From contig CAMZMU010000040.1 of the NCBI GenBank assembly GCA_947311845.1, forward strand, positions 57,041,596 through 57,105,595: a stretch of DNA of 64,000 nt. Direction: 5' to 3'. A program made the position numbers and the translations under genes. The notes below the pieces were generated by a model. The model was not told where the DNA came from, did not search any database, and was given only the letters and a program-made list of their open reading frames with translations. Within the stretch, counting starts at the first letter, position 1, and the number at the start of each line of letters is the position of its first letter. This document shows, piece after piece, positions 1 to 11,192 of this stretch. This DNA comes from Poa pratensis. Lineage: Eukaryota > Streptophyta > Magnoliopsida > Poales > Poaceae.

Positions 1-232
1 GCGGACCTGTCGCCGGCGCTGTGCCAAAGTTGCCTGCACGATCTCATGGGCCAGTGGTGGACCATGTGGCCGCGGAACTCGGCGGGCGCGAGGATCGCTG
101 GTGCGCGGTGCACCTTGAGGGCCGAAATGCAAACAGACCCGTTCTACACCGGCGCGACGATGCTCCGGCTGCCGACAGAGGCGGCCGCGCCGGCACCAGC
201 CCCGGCAGTCGTCGTACCGGTCACTACGGAAG
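1..232 (+). CDS. CRK exon 1: C-terminal half of a DUF26 domain plus Ala/Pro linker
   Basis: Frame 1 is open from base 1. It encodes the end of a DUF26 module: an ALCQSCL segment giving the C-x2-C of the C-x8-C-x2-C motif, then GARC, FYTG and a Pro/Ala-rich linker before the membrane. Unspliced reading hits a stop at 253-255. The donor is AAG|GTCAGT at 232/233, leaving phase 1. Joining to 8254 restores a Gly codon followed by KNTSGSKLLAIILP, the usual linker-to-membrane transition in CRKs. The signal peptide and first DUF26 must lie to the left of the window. Confidence 0.88.
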
Positions 233-1137
233 GTCAGTTGAACTCCTTCGGATAAATTAACTCATGGCATATTATACGGAATAGCTAAATGCCTGTGCGT
301 TGCAACGGGAACATAAACATTGTAAGAGGTTTCAACACTCATCATCCCAGTTTAGGTAAGAGCTAAATTGTGAATATCTTTTTAGTTTTTTCAATATTTT
401 GAAATGTGTTTGAAATGTATTTTAAAATAAAGGGTGCATATAATACATAGTACTCACCAAAAATAACTTATCGAATGTATCTCGATAATGGGAAGAACCT
501 TGGTTAAAATAAGGCCTTTTCATCCTCTCGTCTCTGATGACCACGCAGCACCTTGGTTTTCGCTCTATATATCTATATCTCAATTGGGTCATTCTTTTTT
601 AACACCATAACAGGTAATTTAGGCCATAAGCTTTTCAAACCAGACAAATTTTATTCATCTCCCAACTTGAAGCACCTTATTTGATGAGTAGACATCATTT
701 TTGACCTGATAGCAAACTAAGTTGGCTGCCACCTCTCCAAACGGCACTAATTTTGACATAATTCAGACATATACACTTTTTGATGGAATCACAAAGAAGA
801 AAAAGGATATGTGAATTCGATAGTAAGAAAAGAAAACTTTGACACCACAAAGCCTAATTATTGGCGTTTTCTTTTGCAACTGTAAGCAATCTCATACAAT
901 TATCCGATTGATGTAAACATTTTTATCAAGAAACACTACATCATTCCATTACGATAACAGGCTAATGTCACCTAGAACATCTTTTACAAGCCAAGTTTCA
1001 GAATGGACATCTTACATAAGTACAGACCAACAACAAATGATCCAGTCCTAGAAAATATGACGCATATTACGACTACAGATTACCAGAATTAGTAGTTCAT
1101 GACACATGATAAGTGTTCAGCAGTAAAAGCAGACTTG

Positions 1138-1440
1138 GTCATGATGGTCACCCTCTTGGCATGGATGTCCCACCAGGTACGCCTCTACATGCTCCTGAAG
1201 AGCAAGCACTGCTTTGCTCTGGAAACGGAAATTAGTCAGCACAAACAAAAGAGGATGACAAAAGAAGCTTATTTACTTGATAAGAGTTGACATAACATGA
1301 GCACATTGATGGAGTGCACAATTGTCACCTTGAAATCCTGGTTAATCTCCTTACGAAGCCTCTGGAATGGAAGCTTCCTTATGAGCAGCTCAGTGATCTT
1401 CTGGTACTTGCAGATCCTCACTGCAAAGTCCCATGTGAGA
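1138..1440 (-). pseudogene. Captured histone H3.3 gene fragment (two exons)
   Basis: On the minus strand 1440-1329 encodes an H3 segment ([18 protein letters not shown] then EINQDFK). A GT donor at 1328 begins a 92-base intron. The second exon (1236-1138) encodes FRFQS, KAVLALQEHVEAYLVG and, after a deletion of about 27 bases with a frameshift, IHAKRVTIM. H3 would have GLFEDTNLCA at the deleted position. AVLAL and the intron between DFK and T/DLRFQ point to the replication-independent H3.3 type rather than intronless H3.1. The N-terminal tail and the C-terminal PKDIQLARRIRG are missing. It lies inside, and in the same orientation as, the 281-2343 Helitron, so it is best read as captured, non-functional DNA. 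Confidence 0.85.
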
Positions 1441-1689
1441 TTGTTCATTCAGAAGATACCCAGAATACAACACGCATATCACTAAGAATAATCAAGCTAC
1501 CAAAACCAAATCATTTTAGGCAAATTTTTGCAAATGGAAATACTTTGTAGTTACCAGTTTATATAGTTGAACATCTTTTTCCCAAAGTCAACTGTATATG
1601 CCTTTAATATATCCAAAGTATGTGCTTTAGAAAACTAACAACAATCAGCCGAGATTACGTACTTAAAGACTGAACATCATACACAGGAA

Positions 1690-2280
1690 ACATTGACAAC
1701 AACAATACTTTCTACTCCTCCAGATTCAGATGAAACACACGGTACACCTGTAACTAAAATTGCCCATGCGTACGACGTGTGCGCGAGGCAAGGAAGGTCG
1801 GCATGGCATGCTCGATGCAAGGGATTGGAAGGCGGCGCCGGCGGGAGACCGCCTGGCGCTTGGTCCCTCACACCGCAGGATAAGGCAGGGAGTAGAGGAA
1901 GCTCCTCGACTCGAGAAGACTCCTCCCTCCACCGGCGCGATGTAGGTCGGGTCGCCGGGGAATAACGCAAGAGCAGGGGGGATGAAATCAGAGTTAGAGA
2001 AAAGGCGACCTGGGGCGGTGCGGCATCGACGAGCTCGGCGTGTCCATGGATGCCCGTCGGGGCGCCAAGCTGGTCAAGGCGGAGATCGAGACGGCCCCGA
2101 TCTCGGGGTGGGGGGATGGTTCCGTTCCTCCCTCCGGATGAGGGAGGCGGCGCTGCCTGCCGGCGATCGATGGGTAGCCGGGGATGGGGAAGACCCATCG
2201 AGCTCTGTTTTTTTTTCTTCGGGTCGCTCGTTCCATCGGTTAGCGAACAGGTACCGCAGGTTGAGATTTTAATATTCCAG
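1690..2280. other. GC-rich, coding-like block inside the Helitron
   Basis: An abrupt GC-rich patch between AT-rich flanks, open in several frames on both strands (longest minus-strand frame about 208 codons, Pro/Arg-rich). No protein family recognised. Its place next to the Helitron 5' end and upstream, in minus orientation, of the H3.3 exons suggests a captured promoter/5'-exon piece. The long frames are what high GC gives by chance, so no CDS is called. Confidence 0.4.
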
Positions 2281-2343
2281 GGGGTAAAATGCAAAATAGC
2301 CACGACGTACGTACGGTCGTTTACTGATATTAGATAGTAGAGA

Positions 2344-3367
2344 TAGAGATAGTGTGAATTCTAGCGGAGCCGATATTAGATAGTAGAGATAGTGTGAATT
2401 CTAGCGGAGCCGCGTCCGGTAACCGGGTCTCCAGCTGCTGCCACGTGCGGCCGGCCGGCCGGGTATGGCTGTATACATATATGTAGCTCTGTATTTCATC
2501 CGTATTGTAACGTATAAATAATATATTTTTCAGCAGAACATAATATTTTTATTAAATTCAAAAATAGTTTTTCAATGGATTTCCCCAAAATATTTGTAAT
2601 AAATGATTCAAAAAAATTCATTTTCTAATCAATTTCTTATAATTTTGGCGAAAAGTTGTTGTTACCAAAATGTTTTGAAATTTCAAGTTTTTGCAATGCA
2701 AATTTCAGTTATTTCAGAAATATTGCATATTTTTTTGGATTATTTTATTTATATTTCAATAAATTATGGTATTTGTAAAAGTTTTACAAATTTCATTATG
2801 CTTTCATCTTTTTTGGAATAAATTTGTAAAAGGTGTGTTAAAAGCATTATGAAAATATTTACTTGTGCGAAACATTTTCGAAATTTTTGTGGTCTCGCAA
2901 GAAAGCACAATGAAATATGCATGATATACCTATTATACTCGTACGAATGTCATATCGGAATGGTAAGTCGATTTGGATAAATTAATTTCATTGAAATTTC
3001 AATTCAATTTCACAGTCGAATTTTAAAACTTTTAAAAATATGTCCAATATTGATCTTATTTTGAAGATCTCGTCGTCAGGAACTCAAATATCAAAACATA
3101 TCAAAAATTGGACACTCGCATAAAAAGATATGGCCGATACAACTTTTAGAATAAAACTAAAAAGGATGGAGGGGCTGCCTACTAGTTGGGCATGGAGTTC
3201 ACGGGAAGACTGACTGATATTAATGCTAAGTGGGTCCAGCTACGTATTCAATACAAGCATGCTCTCAGTACCCGGTAGGGTGCGGCACCGCTAGAAAATT
3301 CGCGTCCACATATTATATGAGTTACGTTCCCTGTTTATGCCTACCAAAACTTGAACTCTAATCATTA
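2344..3367. other. AT-rich intron spacer with a 45-bp direct duplication
   Basis: Between the two Helitron-type insertions. At its start, bases from about 2327 to 2410 contain two copies of a segment running from GATATTAGATAGTAGAGAT to CTAGCGGAGCC, so the Helitron terminus itself has been duplicated. The rest (2520-3160) is strongly AT-rich with no credible ORF. Confidence 0.5.
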
Positions 3368-3639
3368 CTAGTTGAATGCTCGTGCGTTGCTACGGATGAC
3401 AAGTAAATGAATTATGCGATTCTTAATTGATTTGAATGCAGCAAGTAGAGGTTAGCCAATTTGTCTATGAGAATAACATTCGGTACAAAATACATAACAA
3501 CCTAACAATACAAGGTCAGGGCCAGAACCAAACTTGCATGCTGCAATACAAAAAGAGGAAGAGAGGGGTCGCACAGCTGAATATGCTTAAGAGTTAAACC
3601 TTGGAAGAAGGTACACAACTGAACATGTATCATGCTTTT

Positions 3640-4060
3640 ACACATTGGATCAAGACAATAAACGCATGATATATACTCCATCCGTTCAGATTTATACGAC
3701 CTCCTCCATCAGGCCGCACCCTCCAGCATCTCCTCGCCCAGCGCCTCGACAGCTTCCCACATCAGGCCGCTCCCTCCAGCATCTCCTCGGCCCAGCAGCT
3801 CGTCGCCTCCAGCAGCCTCTCCACTTGCCCAGCAGCAGATCAAGCATCTCAACCTTGCCCAGCATCAGGCAAAGCAGCAAAAATGGTAAATCTAGACCTT
3901 AGTTTGCCACAAGATGCACAATTGGGAAATCTGGATCTCAATATGACTCCACCTGAAGCAAAATATCATGAAGTATCAATAAACCAGGAAACATGTTGGC
4001 AGAGATTCATGAATCTGTCCAGGCAATTAACTAAAGCAAAACAAATGTGCACTTAGAACT
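3640..4060 (+). other. Coding-like fragment with internal 60-bp repetition
   Basis: 3690-3800 contains two similar CATCAGGCCGC...CCTCCAGCATCTCCTCG units. Downstream, 3882-4055 is open in one frame and reads a VNLDLSLP segment followed by LGNLDLNM. This has the texture of real coding sequence but no family was recognised. Probably host sequence carried inside the candidate Helitron. Confidence 0.3.
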
Positions 4061-4739
4061 ACCAAGCTTAATCTCAGTATTCCTTTCATATTATCCTTCT
4101 CGGAGGCGAACAAGTCGTCGTGTCATTGATTTGTTCAACTTAGTTGTACAATGGAGTAGCTCTTTTTTATGAGAGAGTACGGTCATTTTTTTTATAAGAG
4201 AGTACAGTGGATATGCTCTTTTGTTGAACTTAGTTGTACGGTGGAGCAGCAATCAATAATAAAGTTTATCTAAACACTTGTGAATTCCTGCAATGTGCAG
4301 TGGCAATAGTAGTACTACTGTGTATGCATGGAGTACTGAGCAAAGATAAGTCAAATATAGCTTAAAAAATTATTTTAGCTTAAAAAAAGATAAGTCAAAT
4401 ACAGACCATGATTTATGCTCGCAGAGACCATCATTTGAAGAGTCGGAAATGTACTTTGCTAGTTCTGAAAATAGAAACAGTGAGTTTAACATAATAAATT
4501 AAGATTCAACAAAATATGCCAAAGAAAATTCAGTAGGTATGAAGTATGAACTGAGCATCTAAGAGTCATCCATTTTTTCTAAGACTTCTATGCAAACTAT
4601 CTACTCCAGATCATGCATATGATCCAGTAGGCCTTTTTTTTGTTTCACACTGGTCCAGGTCAATCTATGGATGCCTGGAGATGTTGGATGTTAAAATATG
4701 AGGGCAACAGGCTACAGCTACATTTAACTATTAGCAAAA

Positions 4740-6195
4740 GCCTAGAAGTATTTTAAGGACATATGATATTCCCTATAAGGATGGTATCTACACGATAATT
4801 TCTCTAGTTTCTCAACTTCTGTTGCTTCCATTGGCCGGTGATGAATGCACATGGCAACATGTGGAAGATGATATACTGAATTAGACATGATATCCAAGGT
4901 CACATATCCATCACAAAATTCGAATAAGAAAATAACTAAATGTTGCTTAAGCCATGCCTGCAAGCGCTGCTGACCTGCACAACTTATCAGCTTGACATCC
5001 TGGCAGGCACTGGTCACTGCAGTAAACTACTTTCCTGCCAAGAACCTCTCGCCAATTTGTGTGATGTATGAAGAAACCAACTGGGTGATCAAGCTTTTGA
5101 AGTGTTGTGACGTATAGTAAAATACGAAGATAGGTGAACTTTGTTGCTCACGGCCCAGGCTATTTGGCTGTAAGCGACTGTAAGAATCTTGTCACTCTTG
5201 GCTTCATATAAACCTCTATTTTCACATAAAAAGAGATGAACACTAACATGATCTCCAAAACTGAATGTTGGATGCTCTACCTAGATCTCAGCCAATCATA
5301 TTTCTACACTCTTTTCTTGCAACAATGATAGATAATCAACAAAAATCACTAAGCATTTCATACATTCAGTAATCTTCAGAGTATGTGTATACCTCGTATT
5401 CTGCAGCACTGTCTTCCAAGATAGCACCATAAACTGAAACTAAAAAACACAAACGCTTCAGTATGTAAACAATTAATGAATACCCGAAGAATGAAAGATA
5501 GAAACCAACGAAAGAAATATGCACTGTGTAAAATCCAGGACAGAAAAAAATCCTTGGTTCATGGACAAATAGCAGCAATAAAAGATGGCAGCATGGTCAT
5601 GTTCCGAACTGCTGTCCGTTGGCTTAGATGTAGTTTCAATCTATAAGCTTGGGTAATAAAAAACCAGAGTAACAGCTGAAACATATTAACTGTAATATTC
5701 ACTTATCTCCTTAAAGATGGCAAAATGAGAGGATGAGAACATAGCTATACAAGGTTTAGATTCGTGTAAGAGAGAGCAATAGAGAGAAAAGGAATAGATT
5801 CGACATGTCAAATTCTTGATGTAGTTACTCAACTGTCAACTTAACTGTCAACTTGTTTAAATCAACAAAGTCGATGACCAATTTCACCACCAACTATTCA
5901 CACCAGCTCGTATTTTCAAATAAAGGGGATGCAAAAACATATAGTGGTGAGAGCAATACCGGACTTTGCTAAACCGAAAAAATTCTCCGCAGTTGGATAG
6001 TAACAGACGGGAATATATCACCGAATGAGGCATTGTAGCACTGAAACTAAGTCCATTAGCTTTCACATAAACTGAATATTTCCCTCCTGTACGTAGAAGA
6101 CATGGATTAATATCATGAAGAGCAAGTATCCCTGCACTTGTGACCAATAAAGCATTCAAACAACAAAGATACTTGATTATCTCCGAGTTCACATA
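4740..6195 (-). other. Possible captured exons (minus strand), unidentified
   Basis: Several minus-strand pieces look like exons. The clearest is 5439-5393: a T-rich acceptor ending TTTTTTAG, a 47-nt exon reading SVYGAILEDSAAEYE, then donor GAG|GTATAC. 6192-5884 and 5017-4742 are open for 102 and 91 codons with ordinary amino-acid composition. I do not recognise the protein. Orientation agrees with the candidate Helitron, as expected for gene capture. Confidence 0.35.
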
Positions 6196-7177
6196 ATCTG
6201 AACCTCTCCTAGCCTGTAGGTAGTAAGCAAGTGCATAAGCCAGTGCTCAACCCAATATAAAAACCTTCAGACTAACACATGAATCAAGTAGTCCTCTTGT
6301 CAATGTCACGTGCGATGGGGCTGCGTCTGGGCTAATTCTTTGTCGCCCGCTCAGTCCTCTGTCAATGTCCCGTGCTCCTAGCAAGAAAAAGAGAGAGGGG
6401 TCGGATCAGAGAGATGGGAGCCCCAAGAGAGAGGGAATATGTGAGCGCGCACGTTCATGTCTGCTCCCACACAGGAAGCCAAGAAATAGTTGTACTTGAC
6501 CCAGAAAAATAAAAAAGAAAATATACAATGACCTCATTAGTACAGAAAAAGCAAGAAGCAACCACCGTCAGAAGGCTCTGTCCACCTTCAGAAAATATAC
6601 AATGACATCGTTAGTAGAGAAACTTACTTGTATTTCAGGGCAATGACTTCTCACATATCTTGGGAGTCCTTAAGGCTCTGTCCACCTTCAGAAACAATAC
6701 CTATTGCAATTAGTTCCACAACAATCAGTCCTCCGTTCAAGTACAAATGTCCACAAAAAACATCATTGTAATTCACCAAGTATCAGGAGAAAGTGGTACG
6801 AAGGGGGACTAATTTGGGTACCTGTGCATCGCCATCATTAGTTCACTGCATCCTCTCTCTTCCACATGACGCCGGCTAGGTGGTGGATAGCACGAGGGAG
6901 GAGGGTGGTGCGGCAGCAGCAGGTCGAGATCGGACTGGATTCGCCGGCCTCTTGCCGCTCGCCGTGGTCCTCGACGCAGAGGCTTGGGGATTCGGGCGTA
7001 CGGCTTGGGTGCTGGGGGGCGGAGTGGTTATGGTTACTGGCGTGTAGCGGCGGCGGCGGCGAGAACCTAGGAGATGGAGAAAGAAAGGAGAGCGACGGTG
7101 GCGTTTTGCTGGGCTTGGCCCATTGCGCTCTTGGCCCCCACCAAGGCGCTGGCCTCCACATCCGCGGCCATGCCCTA

Positions 7178-7515
7178 CCTTGCCGATGGTTTCCCCTGCG
7201 TCGCCGCGCGGCCGTGCTCGCCGCCGCATCCGTCCTCTCCTGGTGGCGCCTCCCGTGCTGCCTGCCGCGGGCTCCCGAGCGAGGACGCCATGCAGGCCGG
7301 CACGGGAAGCACCTTTGGCGGCGGGGACGCCGCCATGTCACGCGGCCCTGCCCAACCTTGCCACTGGTCTCCCCTGCGCCTCCGCGGGGGCTTGGTCGCC
7401 GCCGCGGCCGTCCTCTCCTGCCGCCGGTGCCGCAACCCGTGATGCCACGGGCTCCAGAGCGAGGACGTCGGGCAGGCCGGCGCGAGAAGCACCTTGGTGG
7501 CGCGGACGCCCGTTG
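7178..7515. repeat. 178-bp GC-rich tandem duplication
   Basis: Two units starting CCTTGCC at 7178 and 7356 share the order: CTGCG..CCGCG, GCCGTCCTCTCCTG-like, GGGCTCC..GAGCGAGGACG, GCAGGCCGG, GAAGCACCTT. Identity is clearly below 100%, so the duplication is not recent. It makes several long overlapping ORFs on both strands that should not be taken as genes. Confidence 0.7.
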
Positions 7516-7741
7516 TCGCTGGAGAAGTACCGGAGGCAGTAGCGGCGGCGGCGGAACCCTAATCTAGACAGAGGTACGGGAGCAGCACTGAGGTACGGGA
7601 GGAGGGCAGGATAGATCTTCGCGGGGAAATTTCGTTGGGTGGAGGCCCACCTATCGGCGTGAGCGGTCGGGAGGTGGAATTTGGAGGTGGAAAAATGAGA
7701 GGACTACCGACGTACGTTGAACTCCCATTTAATAGTAAAGA

Positions 7742-8253
7742 AAACGAGACTTCCAGATTGCAATTTAGCAAGTGAAGTTAATTATGAAAGATTCCATTTC
7801 GGATTTTACAGAATAGGTATAGACTTGTCTTCACTAGACATTATTTAACATGGACACTAATTAGCGGCCAAAGCATGCACATAGCTCCTCAGGCTCGAAG
7901 AGGTGCCTTTGTAAGAATTGAGTATGTGAAGTTCAACTTACGTTCATGCAATTAAACATTTATGGAATGAACTGATTTTTAGGGTGCCATTACTTAGTGG
8001 AGGAGCTATTTTAATTTTTAACTTACATCCCACTACGAAACATTGCACTAAATCAACTAATGTTTTGGAGGTGTGACTCATTTGTGACAAATATTATAAT
8101 ACCAACTATTTATAGTTTTTTTGTCATTCTTTAACACCATTGCCTCGTGACCTGTGATCTCACACAGAGAAAGTACGTGGACTGTTTGTGTAAGCTGAAC
8201 TGCTTGTCTGTTTAGCCGTACTTAGTTTTTTTTTTTCTCTTGCAAACTTGCAG
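7742..8253 (+). other. Right remnant of CRK intron 1
   Basis: About 510 bases of AT-rich intron ending in a polypyrimidine tract and the CAG acceptor used by exon 2. Nothing else recognised. Confidence 0.6.
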
Positions 8254-9950
<1,697 letters not shown>

Positions 9951-10039
9951 CGTGCACATCACCCTCCTAGCATCGTTTCCTATTGTACTTTGGAAACTAT
10001 AAAAGAGATTTCATGTCTGTGTTCTTTTTATATTAACCC
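9951..10039 (+). other. CRK 3' flank / presumed 3' UTR
   Basis: Short stretch between the CRK stop codon and the first TRIM LTR. Any longer 3' UTR would run into the TRIM, whose insertion so close to the stop may have changed polyadenylation. Confidence 0.4.
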
Positions 10040-10649
10040 TGTTACAGTATATGTGGATTGTGCTAACCCTTTCCATCAGATCGGTCTTTTGAAATAATGG
10101 TTAGCGCATGACGCTTGACATGTTATCAGAGCCCAGGGTCTCTAGTTCGAGTCCTGGCTTGCGCAATTTACCATAAAATTGTTGCCGCCCCTCTTTGTCC
10201 ACGTATAGGCCTCTTGAGCCATACCTCTGAGACTTGCGCGTCGTCGCTCTCTTCTGGTTGCACGTGTTGGCCTCTCCCTCCCGAGTCACATGTGAGAGGG
10301 GGTGTTGAAGTGTATATGTGGATTATACTAGCCCTTCCTATCAGTTTGGATTTTTGGGATAGTTGGCTAGTGCATGAAGCTTGACATGGTATCAGAGCCA
10401 AGGTCTCGAGTTCGAGTCCTAACTTCCGCGCTTTATTGAAAAATTCTTGTAGCCCTCCTTTGTGTCCACGTATACGTCTCTTGAGTCATACCTCTGAGTC
10501 CACGTATATACCTCTTGAGTCATACCTCTGAGATTTGTGTGCACGTGTTGGCCTCTCCGAGTCACACGTGAGAGGGGGGTGTTACAGTATATGTGGATTG
10601 TGCTAGCCCTTTTCATCCGATCGGTCTTATGGAATAGTGGTGAGCGCAT
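10040..10649 (+). mobile_element. TRIM-like small LTR retrotransposon, tandem LTR-int-LTR-int-LTR
   Basis: LTRs of about 81-84 bp (TG...CA) at 10040-10120, 10303-10386 and 10580-10649. The third is completed at 22252-22262 beyond the CACTA insertion. Each of the first two LTRs is followed by a methionine-tRNA primer-binding site (TGTTATCAGAGCC at 10121, TGGTATCAGAGCC at 10387). Each internal region ends in a purine tract (GTGAGAGGGGG) before the next LTR. Internal regions are about 180-190 bp and encode nothing. Sharing LTRs between two internals is the product expected of unequal recombination between elements. Size and layout match TRIM/SMART-type elements. Confidence 0.8.
10145..10154 (+). 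promoter_or_regulatory. Pol III B-box-like motif in TRIM internal region
   Basis: GTTCGAGTCC fits the tRNA B-box consensus and recurs at the same place in the second unit (10410-10419), 12-14 bases after the primer-binding site. This is sequence resemblance only; transcription by Pol III is inference. Confidence 0.35.
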
Positions 10650-10669
10650 CACTAGTAGAAAAACCACCT

Positions 10670-10905
10670 TTCGTCCAGAGCCGGTGAAGCCATTAATCCC
10701 GGTTCAGAGAAAAACCGGGACCAATGCCTGGCATTGGTCCCGTTCGAGCTGCCAGGGGTCCGTGGAGCATTGGTCCCGGTTCGGTTGGGGCATTGGTCCC
10801 GGTTCGTGGCACGAACCGGGACCAATGCTCCGGTGCAGGACACGTGGCGTGCCGCGGAGCTTTGGTCCCGGTTCGTGGCACGAACCGGGACCAATACCCC
10901 TCCCC
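10670..10905 (+). repeat. Left subterminal repeats of the CACTA
   Basis: At least four TGGTCCCGGTTCG-type motifs with inverse CGAACCGGGACCA partners, two of them as tight hairpins around GTGGCAC. In CACTA elements such subterminal motifs bind the element-encoded protein needed for transposition; that role here is from family knowledge. Confidence 0.8.
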
Positions 10906-10909
10906 TGCC

Positions 10910-10917
10910 TATAAATA
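10910..10917 (+). promoter_or_regulatory. TATA box of the CACTA transposase unit
   Basis: TATAAATA just inside the left subterminal repeats, followed by a C/T-rich leader (10921-10945) typical of a plant transcription start. About 280 bp upstream of the first TNP2 coding exon. Confidence 0.6.
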
Positions 10918-11192
10918 ACCCACCCCCTCTTCTCTCCTCTTTTTTTTTGGTTGGATTGGTGGGAAGTGGGTGCTAGTTTTTTTTTCCTTTGCCACGCACA
11001 AGATGTGTTCGATGAAATGCCCGAGCCACACTTAAGTTCACACAAGATGATATCCTCGGCCGAGGTTAGCAACTTTATCCTTTTCATCTGTAATTGATAC
11101 AGAAATATTGCACGTGTCGATGTACGGTGGTCATTTCACTATTCAAGATGTTATTGTAATGGTATTTGATAAACTTAATTATATGATGCAGA

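Larger units (their letters stand above)
281..2343 (-). mobile_element. Non-autonomous Helitron carrying gene fragments
   Basis: The right end reads TAGTAGAGA then T, the reverse complement of a Helitron 5' start (A^TCTCTACTA). The left end shows ATGCCTGTGCGTTGCAACGGG, the reverse of the grass Helitron 3' hairpin region, with ATAG where CTAG is expected (first base mutated). Host A (280) and T (2344) flank it, as expected for insertion between A and T. The terminal 65 bases at 2279-2343 resemble 33027-33091, another Helitron 5' end in this window. No Rep/helicase coding is present. Boundaries follow from family rules; the left one is less sure. Confidence 0.68.
3368..7741 (-). mobile_element. 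Candidate second minus-strand Helitron in the intron
   Basis: The left end A|CTAGTTGAATGCTCGTGCG with GTTGCTACGG is a good reverse copy of a grass Helitron 3' terminus (hairpin plus CTAG, host A at 3367). The right end is weaker: ATTTAATAGTAAAGA at 7727-7741 is the reverse complement of TCTTTACTATTAAAT, close to the 5' consensus, but the next base is A, not T. The content (GC-rich block near the 5' end, scattered splice-bounded coding pieces) resembles the other gene-carrying Helitrons here. Left end likely, right end uncertain. Confidence 0.45.
233..8253 (+). other. 8.0-kb CRK intron 1 filled by mobile DNA
   Basis: Donor GTCAGT at 233 and acceptor TTGCAG ending at 8253, preceded by a T-rich tract (8225-8239). 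CRK first introns are commonly well under 1 kb, so most of this length looks inserted. About 80% is covered by one supported minus-strand Helitron (281-2343) and one candidate (3368-7741). The true intron remnant is about 45 bases on the left, 2344-3367 in the middle, and about 510 bases on the right. Confidence 0.8.

Noticed and set aside
1982..2337. Independent plus-strand gene near 2000-2300
   Set aside because: Overlapping frames in a GC-rich Helitron end; no family match or splice support.
6838..7567. Long overlapping ORFs (up to 233 codons) on both strands
   Set aside because: GC-rich tandem duplication opens all frames; no domain, no conserved start, Arg/Pro/Ala-biased composition.
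10121..10133. tRNA remnant (TATCAGAGCC)
   Set aside because: Position after an LTR shows it is a primer-binding site.
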